DNA of 64,000 nucleotides, from assembly GCA_029063085.1 (NCBI GenBank), contig JAIDOW010000073.1:58233-122232 (forward strand), written 5' to 3'. Both the position numbers and the translations under genes were made by a program. The DNA is from Lachnospiraceae bacterium. GTDB taxonomy: Bacteria > Bacillota > Clostridia > Lachnospirales > Lachnospiraceae. Within the stretch, counting starts at the first letter, position 1. Every line of letters starts with the position of its first letter. The notes below the pieces were generated by a model that saw only the letters and a program-made list of their open reading frames with translations, ran no database searches and had not been told where the DNA came from. Positions 1 to 9,713 of this stretch are shown one piece after another.

Positions 1-1029
1 ATCCGTAATCACCATATTTTCCCTTATGACCACATCACACTTTGGAGAAAACCTTGGTTCCTCATGAATATCCAGCCCTACACCATGCCCAAGACCATGT
101 CCGAAATATTCACCATATCCGCATTTTGCGATATAGTCTCTGGCAATGGCATCTATTTCACTACAGCGTTTCCCTTCCATAATCCCTTCCATGGCACGTA
201 AGTTTGCATCTAATACAATCTGGTATACCTCCTTCATCTCCTGGGTCGGTCTGCCCACTGCCACCGTTCTTGTCATATCCGAGCAATATCCCTGATAAAC
301 ACAGCCAAAATCCATCGTTACAAATTCGCCCTGTTCTATTTTTTTATCTGTAACCTGTGCGTGAGGCATGGAGGAATTAGCACCACTTGCCACAATCGTA
401 TCAAAGCTTAACCGGGAAGCTCCCCTGCGTTTCATAAAAAATTCCAGCTCCAGTGCAATTTCCGCCTCTGTAACTCCCGGTTTTATCCTGTCCAGTATAT
501 GGGAAAATGCTGCATCCCCAATTGCTTCTGCCTCGGAAATCTTTTGAATCTCTTTCTCATCCTTTATCATCCGGCACTCATGAATGGCATCCCCCTCCAT
601 CTGAAAAGAAACGTTTTTACAGACCTCGCAAAGCTTCATATATCTGGAAAGCTGCATAGTATCCTCTATGGCAATACAAACCCCTTTCTGTTTTTTCAGA
701 TTTTTCTCTCTGTGTTCTTCTCCTTCCCCCTGTAACAGCAGGATTCCTTCTTTCAAAAGTTCTTCAATCAGCTGATACAGAGTTTCTCCATATCCTCTTT
801 TCTCCAGCCTGACCAAAGTAAGGTCCCTGCATTCCTTTTCTACCTGCTCATAATAACGGGAATCCGTAATGATATACCCGGTCACATCCCCTGCCGCCAT
901 CAAAAACAATGCTTCACCACCGGTAAACCCTGTATAATAATATAGATTAGACGGACTGTCGATCAATACTGCATCCGCCTGCTTTTTCAAAAGCACATCC
1001 TTTAAATGCCTTCTTCTTGTTTCAAACAT
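1..1029 (-). CDS. M24 family metallopeptidase, Xaa-Pro aminopeptidase-like (3' end outside window)
   Basis: The frame stays open from an ATG at 1029 to the window edge, giving 343 codons; it is absent from the ORF track because its stop lies outside. The start has a strong AGGAGGAG site a few bases upstream. The N-terminal half resembles a creatinase-like domain (LIDSPSNLYYYTGF). The C-terminal half carries M24 'pita-bread' metal-binding motifs: MDFGCVYQGYCSDMTRT supplies two aspartates and GHGLGHGVGLDIHE a histidine. The family removes N-terminal residues next to proline in the cytoplasm using two metal ions. The remaining glutamate ligands should lie in the missing C-terminus. The gene starts 26 bp after aroE-aroK ends, so it is probably the last or a late gene of that operon. 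Family assignment is firm; exact substrate is not. Confidence 0.9.
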   Translation of the reverse strand, partial: MFETRRRHLKDVLLKKQADAVLIDSPSNLYYYTGFTGGEALFLMAAGDVTGYIITDSRYYEQVEKECRDLTLVRLEKRGYGETLYQLIEELLKEGILLLQGEGEEHREKNLKKQKGVCIAIEDTMQLSRYMKLCEVCKNVSFQMEGDAIHECRMIKDEKEIQKISEAEAIGDAAFSHILDRIKPGVTEAEIALELEFFMKRRGASRLSFDTIVASGANSSMPHAQVTDKKIEQGEFVTMDFGCVYQGYCSDMTRTVAVGRPTQEMKEVYQIVLDANLRAMEGIMEGKRCSEIDAIARDYIAKCGYGEYFGHGLGHGVGLDIHEEPRFSPKCDVVIRENMVITD

Positions 1030-1055
1030 GAAACTCCTCCTGTCTGCATGACTGA

Positions 1056-2489
1056 TTAAAATGGTTTGGAAAGTACATCCAAGATTTCTTCCATATCATT
1101 GGAATTGGTATCTACCAACTCATCTGCTGCCGCCTCATATCGGGACTTTCTCTCCTTCATAAGCTCACAAATTCTGCCATAAGGATTCTCCCCCTGTAGC
1201 AGCGGCCGGTCTGTGCTGTCCTTTACCCTGTCATAAATGACCTGTGGTGCCGCTGTCAGATAAAATACCCGGCCGGTCTCTTTTAAAAGACGGGCATTGC
1301 ATTCCCGAAGGGGCATCCCTCCACCGGTTGCAAGCACAGTATTCTCCAGATGATCCCGCAGATATACTAAAGTCTCGGTCTCCAGCTTTCTGAATGCCTC
1401 TTCTCCGTCCTCTGCAAAAATATCCGCAATAGACTTGCCTGCCTGTTTTTCGATATAGGTATCGGTATCCAGAAAATGCATACCCAGTTTTCCGGCCAGG
1501 GCTTTTCCGAAAGTGGTCTTTCCGCTTCCCATAAATCCAATCAGAACCCTGTTATCCTTCTTATATACCCTGCGTTTTAAATCCACATAAACCTCTTCCA
1601 CAATCTCCTGGGGAATTGTAATATCATGCCATAATTCATAGGCCGTCACCCCCTGATATAAAAGCATCTTTAAGGAATTATAAGCCTTCCCTCCCTGCTC
1701 TGCTACCATCTGCATAAACCGTGTATTGGCAGGATTATAAATCAAATCTACACCTGTCTTTATTTTTTTATAAAACTCTGCATCCTCCAGTACTGCCTGC
1801 CGGTCATTCGGTGCCAGTCCAACAGCAGTTGCCTGAAATACTATAAGCTCCTGCTCCCTGATTTTCCCATAATCCGCTAAAAGCATGGGTATCACCTTAT
1901 CTGGTGATAAATCTGCTCCCTCTGGATTTTCCTCAAGCCCTGATGCAGCCGTCATACAGCTGTCTTTCCAAATCCGGTTCATCTGATCTGCTATCTGCTT
2001 TGCTTTCTCCAAAGTACGGTTTAAGAGATAAACCTTCCCTGCTCCCTCTAACAGGCACATATAAACCACTGCCTTTGCCGCACCTCCGGCCCCGAGAATC
2101 ACTACCGTTTCATTTTTTAACGAAATTCCATCTTCCTGAATCTGCCGTCTTAATCCCATCATATCCGTATTATACCCTTTATATCCGTGCTTTGCTTCTA
2201 ATCTTACCAGGGTGTTTACGGCACCAATCTGCTTTGCCGCCTCATCAATCTCCACGAGGGATTCCAACACCTGATTCTTGTGGGGCACCGTTACATTCAT
2301 ACCCAGTATATTCAGCTCGTAAGCCCCCTTTACAGCCTGATCCAGCCCTTCTCCTTCCACCTGAAATGGTACATAAACCGAAGAAATCCCCATTTTCACA
2401 CTGATTCCATTATGAATGACCGGTGACAAGGTATGTTCCACCGGATTACCAATCAGACCAATCAATCTTGTATTGCCGTCAATTAACAT
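1056..2489 (-). CDS. aroE-aroK: bifunctional shikimate dehydrogenase / shikimate kinase (AroE-AroK fusion)
   Basis: Two consecutive shikimate-pathway enzymes share one chain. Residues 1 to about 295 are AroE (LIGLIGNPVEHTLSP substrate motif, VILGAGGAAKAVVY nucleotide-binding loop), which reduces 3-dehydroshikimate to shikimate. Residues about 310 to the end are AroK (P-loop GFMGSGKTT, DTD, GGG, RPLL), which phosphorylates shikimate. A basic linker (DLKRRVYKKDN) joins them. I prefer the ATG at 2489, preceded by AGAGGAA, because AroE proteins usually begin just there. A TTG at 2531 with a GGGAGGAG site would add 14 residues and cannot be excluded. It follows the YqeG gene closely and precedes the M24 peptidase, so the three are probably co-transcribed. 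Confidence 0.93.
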   Translation of the reverse strand: MLIDGNTRLIGLIGNPVEHTLSPVIHNGISVKMGISSVYVPFQVEGEGLDQAVKGAYELNILGMNVTVPHKNQVLESLVEIDEAAKQIGAVNTLVRLEAKHGYKGYNTDMMGLRRQIQEDGISLKNETVVILGAGGAAKAVVYMCLLEGAGKVYLLNRTLEKAKQIADQMNRIWKDSCMTAASGLEENPEGADLSPDKVIPMLLADYGKIREQELIVFQATAVGLAPNDRQAVLEDAEFYKKIKTGVDLIYNPANTRFMQMVAEQGGKAYNSLKMLLYQGVTAYELWHDITIPQEIVEEVYVDLKRRVYKKDNRVLIGFMGSGKTTFGKALAGKLGMHFLDTDTYIEKQAGKSIADIFAEDGEEAFRKLETETLVYLRDHLENTVLATGGGMPLRECNARLLKETGRVFYLTAAPQVIYDRVKDSTDRPLLQGENPYGRICELMKERKSRYEAAADELVDTNSNDMEEILDVLSKPF

Positions 2490-2552
2490 CTTTTTATTCC
2501 TCTCTTTTGAATGCTGACAGGTCATTGCCAAACAATTTCTCCTCCCTGCCTA

Positions 2553-3080
2553 TCATTTTGTATCATATTCCCCTTTTTTTAAATCATTCTTTTTTCGATA
2601 AAGCCATTTTACAAGCTTTTCCGGAATACGCTTTAATATGATCTGAATCTCTTCTTTCGGATTGATCGGATCTAACAAAATGCTGTGAAGACCTGTACGG
2701 TTCGCCCCCCAGATATCAGTAAAAATCTGATCCCCTACAAACAGTGTATTTTCAAGATTCGTATGCAATATAGCCATTCCCTCCAAGTAGCCGCGTCTGG
2801 CAGGCTTCCAGGCTTTATAAACATATTGGACACCCAAAGGATCAGCAAACATCTTTACACGCTCCTTATCATTATTGGAAATCAGACAGATGCGGAATCC
2901 AATCCTGTGAAGCTTCTCAACAAAAATCTCCGCTGCCTCATCTACCGGTTCATCATGCGGTACCAGGGTATTATCAATATCAAATAAAATACCGCGGTAT
3001 CCCTGTTTGTAATATTCCTCCACAGGAATATCTTCCTTTTTATCATAATATCTTTTGGGATAAAACAACTCTATAATCAC
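2553..3080 (-). CDS. YqeG family HAD IIIA-type phosphatase
   Basis: A 175-residue haloacid-dehalogenase-fold protein. Motif I is FDIDNTLVPHD (nucleophile and acid/base aspartates), motif II is LISNN, and the C-terminal acidic motif is VGDQIFTDIWGANRTG. The compact layout without a large cap matches the YqeG family, whose physiological substrate is not established. The start is uncertain: a GTG at 3080 begins the ORF, but AGAGGTGA is better spaced for a TTG at 3068. The C-terminus is lysine-rich. It lies just downstream of the pilus operon terminator, so it should be transcribed from a promoter in the short gap at 3080-3116 or by read-through. Confidence 0.85.
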   Translation of the reverse strand: MIIELFYPKRYYDKKEDIPVEEYYKQGYRGILFDIDNTLVPHDEPVDEAAEIFVEKLHRIGFRICLISNNDKERVKMFADPLGVQYVYKAWKPARRGYLEGMAILHTNLENTLFVGDQIFTDIWGANRTGLHSILLDPINPKEEIQIILKRIPEKLVKWLYRKKNDLKKGEYDTK

Positions 3081-3115
3081 CTCTCATCCGATTTTTCTTC
3101 CTTGTATCATAACAC

Positions 3116-3148
3116 AAAAACGGTGTGAAGGAAATCCCTCACACCGTT
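3116..3148 (-). terminator. intrinsic terminator of the type IV pilus operon
   Basis: On the minus strand CGGTGTGA and TCACACCG form an 8-bp stem, extended by further G/C pairs around a small loop and followed by TTTTT. It lies 15 bp after the stop codon of the 1846-aa gene, exactly where the pilus operon should end. Confidence 0.85.
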
Positions 3149-3162
3149 TCATTTACTTTTGG

Positions 3163-6100
3163 TTAAATATCAAATTGTTTTCTGTCTGTCAGATCAATTA
3201 CCAAACTGCTGTCTGATAACCCATGATGACCAAAATCAAAGCCTGCATCTGTTAAATCAAACAAATATGGAACTTTATTAATCTTAACCCTTGCTGACTG
3301 CCACTGATTTGCCTCATCCTTTACACGGATTACAATATATGTGTAGCCATTATAATTTTCAAAGTAGTCTTCCTTCAACAACAATTTAGGGAAAGCAGAC
3401 TCTCTGAGCCTTACACGCTTGCCATTCATATTATCTGCCGCATCATAGGAGGTAATCAATACATGGTTGGTATCAGCTTTATAACTATCTGAGTTATCCA
3501 TGCCATCTCCCTCACCATAATTCAAGTCATAGAATACCAGAATTTCTTTAATATCTGCCGTACCAGCAATCGCTTTAAAATCAAATTCAGGATAAAGTTC
3601 TGCCTGATCGTCATCAATATTATACTGATACATCTTAATAGCATCATTATAGAACAAGGTATTCTTTTCTTTAGATAACGTCTTGTTATCGTCATCATCC
3701 TTCGGATCTACAAACTTATCATCACAATTAGCATGCTTATTGCCTTCTTCGTCACACTTATTATAAAGCTTCAGTTTCGGCTTTGCTTTTCCTTTGGAAA
3801 CACTGTTCACAATAACATTGATAAACAATCGTCTCTCGTCATTGTTATCCTTCATATTACCAGTTACTTTCTGATGACCGGCACCACAGTAGAACACATT
3901 ATTTTTACTGTAAAGGAAGTAAGAATTCATACCATCCTTTGGCGAAGCGGCAAAAATACCACTATCATATCTTGCAAAGTCTTCTCCTACATCAGGATTT
4001 TTACTTACAAAGTTAGCACCGAGGGTATACCATACAGCTACTGTAGGATCCTCCAGATCCAATGCGAACATCTGTGCATGTGTAGGTGAAATCAAAAGTT
4101 CACTACTGATTGCAAACGGATACATCGTAACTCCGCCCTGATTTACTTTCGCAGCTTTTCTGGTACCATACTTAGCCTCAAAACTCGAACCGTCTAAGTC
4201 CGTACCTTTATGGTCAAAACTCTCAAATTCCATACAAACATATCTATATGGAGACGTCGGCTTACTGGCTGCATCACTAAGTGCATACAAATCTGTTACA
4301 CCAACCGGTGTATTACGTTTAATAGAGATTCCTTCCAGTTTACTCGCAACATTTGCATATTCGCTAGGAGAAGATGCAATAATACGTTCTGTCCAGAAAT
4401 ACTTGGAACTGTCTTCTGTCTCATACTGTCTGTACGGGAAACCAGAAGGCGAATCATATATACTGCTGGTAGCAACCTGCGCAGGATCAACCATAAATGT
4501 TACAACACCATTTGTTGTCGTTCCATTTTGCACATTACCTCTGAAAGCACATCTAATTGTTGTTCCATCCGGAACTGCTGTACCACCATCAGTAACCGTA
4601 ATATCAATCTTTAACTTCCCATCAGCAGCAACTTCCGTATTATTTGCATTTGCTGAAAGTGTACCTGTACTTATATCATAGGTCGCTGTAACATTATTTT
4701 TGCCAAGAGCAAAAGATACTGATTCATAATCCATTGCCTGATCTAACTTAATAACCGCAACACCGTTAGCATTTGCAACAACGCTGCTAATCACATTCGT
4801 AGAATTATCTCTATACTTATAGGTTACATTCGGCATACCGTTAATAATAATTTTTACTTTTTCACTTAAAGATGTATGAGGCTGTTCAGCTTCCGTGAAA
4901 GTAGCATCATACACAGAACCCCAACCTTGCCTATTGACATTAACTGTCAAGTCCTTATTAGAAATTTCAAAATCCTTACCATCACCGCCCCAGCTTTCAA
5001 GAACCTCTCCAATATATACTGTTTTCTTGCCAGCCTTTGGAACTGCGACTTCAACCTTAGTACTGCTTCCAATATCCTGTACATGGAAACGATCCATACC
5101 AAATGCACTTCTTAAGGAATTTGTTAAATTAACGGCTCCTTTATCCTTATATTTTGTCATAGTATCATGTGTATTCAAAATAGAACCGCCCTGAGTAACA
5201 TAGGTCTTTAACTGTCCACAGGAAACTGTTGATAAATCTTTATTATTAAATTCATCTGCCAGACCAAGAACAATAATATCATAATTATTCAACAACCAGG
5301 TATTATGGTCAGATGCCTTACGAGAATATTCTTTATAAAGCTTCTTTTTGGCAACCAGTTCATCATATTCTGTAATATAATTACTATAAGCTGTCTTTAA
5401 AGCTGATAAATTAAGTGCACCGACCAGTGGCTGATTACCTCTGTCATTACAATATTCCCAGAACTTATAATATGCCTGGTCAATCATCCAGTTACCTGGA
5501 TTTCCGGCAGTTCCGATTCCTTTTAGGATTACATTCCGCCTGTTACCGCTGCCTGTATTCCTAATCTGGTCTGCTACCTTATAAAGTTCCGACTCTAATT
5601 TTGTCCTGTACAGCGACAGTGTCTGAGATTCTAAGCCCTCTTCATATTCCTCTAAGTACTGCTCTGCTAAAGCTGTTGCTGCACCGATATCTGTATCTGT
5701 ACGTCCTGCTGCATCAGAACACATCTCATCAAATTCGGAAGGTGTAACAATATCCAAGTCAAACTCATAATCACCAGTCTCTAATGTACCGTCTTCCCCA
5801 TGTGTTAAGGTATCTGCAAAATTTTCTTCCCAGTCATCCGTTGCAATAGTCGAATCATATTTTACAATACCAAATCGATGTTCATGCTTACCAACTTTTA
5901 CATCACCCAGTACCGTCTCCTGATCTGCATATGAATTCAATCCAGGATTACCATTCTTATCATTGCCTATTACAAGAACGTTATTTTCCAGTACTCGCAT
6001 AGCCTGTTGGCACTCTGTACAGAAATATAAAGAAAATCCTGACGAGAAACCTGTCTGCTCTGACTTCTCCAACGGCATAATCTGAAGAACCCTGACTGTC

Positions 6101-8703
6101 TTCTTCATCTCACTGTCCAATTTGAATAACGCAGTACCCGTTTTGGTATCACACAATACTCCATTAGCAGCAGTAACCTTAATCTTCCAGTTTACCAGTC
6201 CAAAGAAATCATCATCTAAACTATAAGATAAATTAACTGTTCCACCTGCATTACAGGTCGCACTGCTCACCATCTCCGTATCTGCATAGGTACAATCTCC
6301 ATTAGAATCTATAAAGAGTTCTACAGTATAAGTAGAAGTATCCGCCGCTGTGGTTGTAACACCTGCCGTAAATGCCACCGGATTCTCCGTATTAACCGTA
6401 GAATCATCACCTTCTACATATTCTTTTGGTTTAGCAGTTATCTTAAGACTTGGTCTTAAAGCAGCATTCTCGACCAAATTCCTGATAACCTTTTCATAAT
6501 CTTCACTATAAACTGTAACCTGCCCACCACGGGTGTACCCAAACTCGTTATCTACATTTTCTACTAACCTAGTTGCATTTTGTGCATCGGTATTAATACT
6601 TCCCCATGCAACATTCCCTTTAGAATTACCAGATTTGACCAATTCGTATGTATATGCTAAAAACTGATACATATTACAATCCGGGTCAATCTGCTTTAAC
6701 TCTAACTGCTTTAATCTGTTTTTTTCTGTTGATTTTTCATTAGCAGGATCATATTGATAAGAATCCTCAAACTCCTTCGTTACCACCTGATCAATAATAA
6801 TCGGAAGACCGGAATTTACAAAATCTTTTAACTCATCTCTCTTAATCGTAGTAAGATCATGTCCACTGAACTCTACCGAATTTGTACCACCTGCTACTTC
6901 CCCATAGGTCATCTTGTAGTCTACAAAATTACCTGTATGGGTATACATATCAAACTGGGTCAGACATTTCAATGCACTCTGTACATAATTATTCTGGAAG
7001 TTCCAGTCACTACCGGCATAATTAACATATTCATGTGAAACCAATGCAGATGTATCTCCACCGATATATACCAGATCATAATTCTCCAGTACAACATTCT
7101 TTGTAGAAATCAATTCATCTACAGACATCTGATCCACCTGAATCTGATTATACGGAATACCTGTTGCATGAGATATCTTTGCCTTACTCATTTCAAACGC
7201 ATAATACTCAACATCATCATCTATTTCATCCTTGGTCACGCCGGAAAGCACCTGATCCGGAATTGTGTAATACATACCTTTATATATAGATTCAGGATAT
7301 GCAGAAGCTCGAGCTTTGCGCGGCTGACTCTCGGCTAAATCCGTATCAATCGGATAACAAGGCTGAATCTCAAGTACACGGTATGCACTTCCATTCTCGC
7401 CGCTTGTACTACTGTCTCTGTATTCACTGGTATTGATAATATCTGCAATTCCCTTCGCTGAAGCAACACCATCAGCACCGGCATTATTTAAAGAAGTAAA
7501 AAATCCATAACGAACAGATAAAATATTGGACTGTTTTGCAATACCATTTGCCGTCAGCAATAAATTCATCAGCTTAAGATAATTATTAGTACCTACATAA
7601 GACGAGGAGCCCCCCTCTTCAAAACTTCCTCTAAAATCATAAAGTATATATTTACAAGCTTCTGACAATGCTTTTATTTTTGCAAATAATTCATTTGTCA
7701 TTGACGTAGTCATGATATTATTTTCTAACAAAATAAAATCATAACTTTCATTTAACTGATCCACAGTCAAGGCAGTTGGATTCACAAACGTATACTCAAA
7801 ATCATTAGGTTTCGCCTGACCATAGTATGCTTTATTAATTATGGTACTCGTATTCTCACTACTCATCTTCTGATACATGGAACCCGACTCATTCTGATTT
7901 GTAGTAACAACCAACACTTTACCATTACTTGGTGTCTGGTTTGTATTATATTTTACATAGTATGACTTTTTTTGCAAATTCGCATCAAAAAACTCTTGTG
8001 CACTGGCATCATCTTTCCATGCAAATGTTCTAAAACGAATATGATTTGTTCGAATCTCACTAATTAAATCCTTATAAGTTTTTGATGCACCGACAGATCC
8101 TGAATCTCCCGGCTTCACAAAATCAACAATAACCGGTTTATCCTTCCCTAGAGCATATGTATGAAGATAATTATAAATATCCTCACTCATATTATTATCA
8201 TATGCCGAATACGATGGGCTACTGATATAAATCAAGTCTGCCTTATTCAGGACATCCCCTATAGTTGAATTCTCACCGGTAATATTGGAGTCCACCTTGT
8301 CATTAAGAGTTGTTGCTGCCGCTATATGAATGGTATCCAACAAAATCATATCTGCTTTCATCGTAGCACCTTTCGTACTGTTAGCATCAAATACATTACT
8401 CTTAAAATGACCATTCGAAATATACTGGCTTAAATCCGAACCGTTCACTCCAACCGGAACAATCTCCACAACATTAAATGTCTGAGCCTCGTCTCCTGGC
8501 TTATTCGAATTCTCGATAATTAAATCAATATTCGTCTTATAATCAGATGCAGGATTAGCACCTCTGTTCACAGGCTCTGTCTCTATTTCTTTCTTACTAT
8601 TTGCAGAACCACCTCTTGTCGCAATAGAATAAGAAATTGCAGAGACTGATGTAACCAGAACGACTAATGTAAATATAATAGCAATAATTTTTTTCTTTGA
8701 CAT
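3163..8703 (-). CDS. very large secreted protein at the end of the T4P operon, candidate pilus-associated adhesin
   Basis: 1846 residues with an N-terminal signal or anchor segment (about 5-26) and no prepilin motif or LPXTG. Three segments open with the same motif: VVEIVPVG (about 78), VLEIQPCY (about 443) and VLQIMPLE (about 872). Each is followed by hydrophobic strands such as ADLIYIS, YDLVYIGG and YDIIVLG, then a PIIID- or GGSIL-type strand, which suggests three related Rossmann- or GATase-like modules. From memory they resemble the Clostridia domain DUF5057, but this is unverified. Between the modules are Ig-like beta segments. One, at about 760-860, contains DSNGDCTYADTE, which fits an EF-hand-like calcium loop. 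A charged, probably helical stretch lies at about 1000-1130 and an acidic patch (DPKDDDDNK) near 1640. The GGAAGGGAG site precedes the ATG. As the last pilus gene, it could be the tip adhesin; that role is inference. Confidence 0.75.
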   Translation of the reverse strand: MSKKKIIAIIFTLVVLVTSVSAISYSIATRGGSANSKKEIETEPVNRGANPASDYKTNIDLIIENSNKPGDEAQTFNVVEIVPVGVNGSDLSQYISNGHFKSNVFDANSTKGATMKADMILLDTIHIAAATTLNDKVDSNITGENSTIGDVLNKADLIYISSPSYSAYDNNMSEDIYNYLHTYALGKDKPVIVDFVKPGDSGSVGASKTYKDLISEIRTNHIRFRTFAWKDDASAQEFFDANLQKKSYYVKYNTNQTPSNGKVLVVTTNQNESGSMYQKMSSENTSTIINKAYYGQAKPNDFEYTFVNPTALTVDQLNESYDFILLENNIMTTSMTNELFAKIKALSEACKYILYDFRGSFEEGGSSSYVGTNNYLKLMNLLLTANGIAKQSNILSVRYGFFTSLNNAGADGVASAKGIADIINTSEYRDSSTSGENGSAYRVLEIQPCYPIDTDLAESQPRKARASAYPESIYKGMYYTIPDQVLSGVTKDEIDDDVEYYAFEMSKAKISHATGIPYNQIQVDQMSVDELISTKNVVLENYDLVYIGGDTSALVSHEYVNYAGSDWNFQNNYVQSALKCLTQFDMYTHTGNFVDYKMTYGEVAGGTNSVEFSGHDLTTIKRDELKDFVNSGLPIIIDQVVTKEFEDSYQYDPANEKSTEKNRLKQLELKQIDPDCNMYQFLAYTYELVKSGNSKGNVAWGSINTDAQNATRLVENVDNEFGYTRGGQVTVYSEDYEKVIRNLVENAALRPSLKITAKPKEYVEGDDSTVNTENPVAFTAGVTTTAADTSTYTVELFIDSNGDCTYADTEMVSSATCNAGGTVNLSYSLDDDFFGLVNWKIKVTAANGVLCDTKTGTALFKLDSEMKKTVRVLQIMPLEKSEQTGFSSGFSLYFCTECQQAMRVLENNVLVIGNDKNGNPGLNSYADQETVLGDVKVGKHEHRFGIVKYDSTIATDDWEENFADTLTHGEDGTLETGDYEFDLDIVTPSEFDEMCSDAAGRTDTDIGAATALAEQYLEEYEEGLESQTLSLYRTKLESELYKVADQIRNTGSGNRRNVILKGIGTAGNPGNWMIDQAYYKFWEYCNDRGNQPLVGALNLSALKTAYSNYITEYDELVAKKKLYKEYSRKASDHNTWLLNNYDIIVLGLADEFNNKDLSTVSCGQLKTYVTQGGSILNTHDTMTKYKDKGAVNLTNSLRSAFGMDRFHVQDIGSSTKVEVAVPKAGKKTVYIGEVLESWGGDGKDFEISNKDLTVNVNRQGWGSVYDATFTEAEQPHTSLSEKVKIIINGMPNVTYKYRDNSTNVISSVVANANGVAVIKLDQAMDYESVSFALGKNNVTATYDISTGTLSANANNTEVAADGKLKIDITVTDGGTAVPDGTTIRCAFRGNVQNGTTTNGVVTFMVDPAQVATSSIYDSPSGFPYRQYETEDSSKYFWTERIIASSPSEYANVASKLEGISIKRNTPVGVTDLYALSDAASKPTSPYRYVCMEFESFDHKGTDLDGSSFEAKYGTRKAAKVNQGGVTMYPFAISSELLISPTHAQMFALDLEDPTVAVWYTLGANFVSKNPDVGEDFARYDSGIFAASPKDGMNSYFLYSKNNVFYCGAGHQKVTGNMKDNNDERRLFINVIVNSVSKGKAKPKLKLYNKCDEEGNKHANCDDKFVDPKDDDDNKTLSKEKNTLFYNDAIKMYQYNIDDDQAELYPEFDFKAIAGTADIKEILVFYDLNYGEGDGMDNSDSYKADTNHVLITSYDAADNMNGKRVRLRESAFPKLLLKEDYFENYNGYTYIVIRVKDEANQWQSARVKINKVPYLFDLTDAGFDFGHHGLSDSSLVIDLTDRKQFDI

Positions 8704-8732
8704 TGTTCTTCTCCCTTCCTTTCTTATTTCTA

Positions 8733-9701
8733 TTATGGTGTAACTCCTCCACCGCCAGTAACCACCTTTTTATATAAGTTCTGCGGTCGGACAGTCAACA
8801 CTGAAGAATTTCTAAACTTAACGGTTTCTGCTGCATTATACTTATAACCTTTAATATCGAACAATGCATCTATCATGAGTGCATTCCCCTCTGCATCAGC
8901 AGACAAATAAAAATCTGACAGATTCTTAGTCAGCAGACCGGTATCTCCAGAATCAGGTGTTGCTCCTAAAAGACTATACCATCTGCTCGCTGTATTACGA
9001 TTCCATGTCTTGCGACTAAGATAAATACTAATACTACCATTCACATTATCTACAAAACGATATATTACGCTCTCTACCTGAGTTGGCTTGCCACCTGCAT
9101 CCATTACATTATATTCTGCATAAATATACTGCGGCTCTATATACAGATAAGTGTCATTTCCCGCCACCTCCTGCTTCAGAATTCTAAAGGATCGGGCATC
9201 CACTATTGCCGATTCATGTAAATCACCATTTAACGGATAATTTCCGTCAGCAACTTTTTCTCCCGGTAACTGGAAAGTATCCATATCTACAATCACCTTA
9301 CGCTCGCCGCCTATATAGTTCCCGTCGGTATCTACCATCTTATTATAATTTCCAAAATTATCGGGAACAATTGTCATATTTGAGGTTGGTACTACACTTA
9401 CGGAACCGGCTACCGGGGAAAGAGCTTCTTTCCTTGATCCAGTAGTCTTATCCATTGTATAGACTGCACCATTTTTTGATCTGACCTGTACATAACTTGC
9501 AGTGACCAGACCATCCATTATATTGGTCATGACCTCTTTTGCTTCTGTCTGCACTTTAATATTTTCCTTAGTTTTCTTCTGTGCTCCTGCTGTCGAACTC
9601 ATAAACTGAACAACCATTACCATGATAATAGATAATAATGCTAAACTGATTAACAGCTCAATCAACGTGAAGCCTCTATTTTTATTTTTTATACCTGACA
9701 A
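8733..9701 (-). CDS. PilW-like minor prepilin
   Basis: About 322 residues with a class III/type IV prepilin N-terminus, RG followed by FTLIELLISLALLS: cleavage after Gly, Phe at +1, Glu at +5, then a hydrophobic helix. The long C-terminal part is beta-rich and resembles PilW/PilJ-type minor pilins that help prime pilus assembly. The ORF track starts at a GTG (9710), but AGGGGGTG is correctly spaced for the TTG at 9701, which I prefer. It starts 13 bp after the previous prepilin gene and is 29 bp from the large secreted protein, so all are co-transcribed. Family placement is by N-terminus and position. Confidence 0.85.
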   Translation of the reverse strand: MSGIKNKNRGFTLIELLISLALLSIIMVMVVQFMSSTAGAQKKTKENIKVQTEAKEVMTNIMDGLVTASYVQVRSKNGAVYTMDKTTGSRKEALSPVAGSVSVVPTSNMTIVPDNFGNYNKMVDTDGNYIGGERKVIVDMDTFQLPGEKVADGNYPLNGDLHESAIVDARSFRILKQEVAGNDTYLYIEPQYIYAEYNVMDAGGKPTQVESVIYRFVDNVNGSISIYLSRKTWNRNTASRWYSLLGATPDSGDTGLLTKNLSDFYLSADAEGNALMIDALFDIKGYKYNAAETVKFRNSSVLTVRPQNLYKKVVTGGGGVTP

Positions 9702-9713
9702 TGACTCCACCCC

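Noticed and set aside
1904-2404. 166-aa plus-strand ORF opposite aroE-aroK
   Set aside because: Antisense shadow with no homology, proline/leucine-rich composition and no ribosome-binding site.
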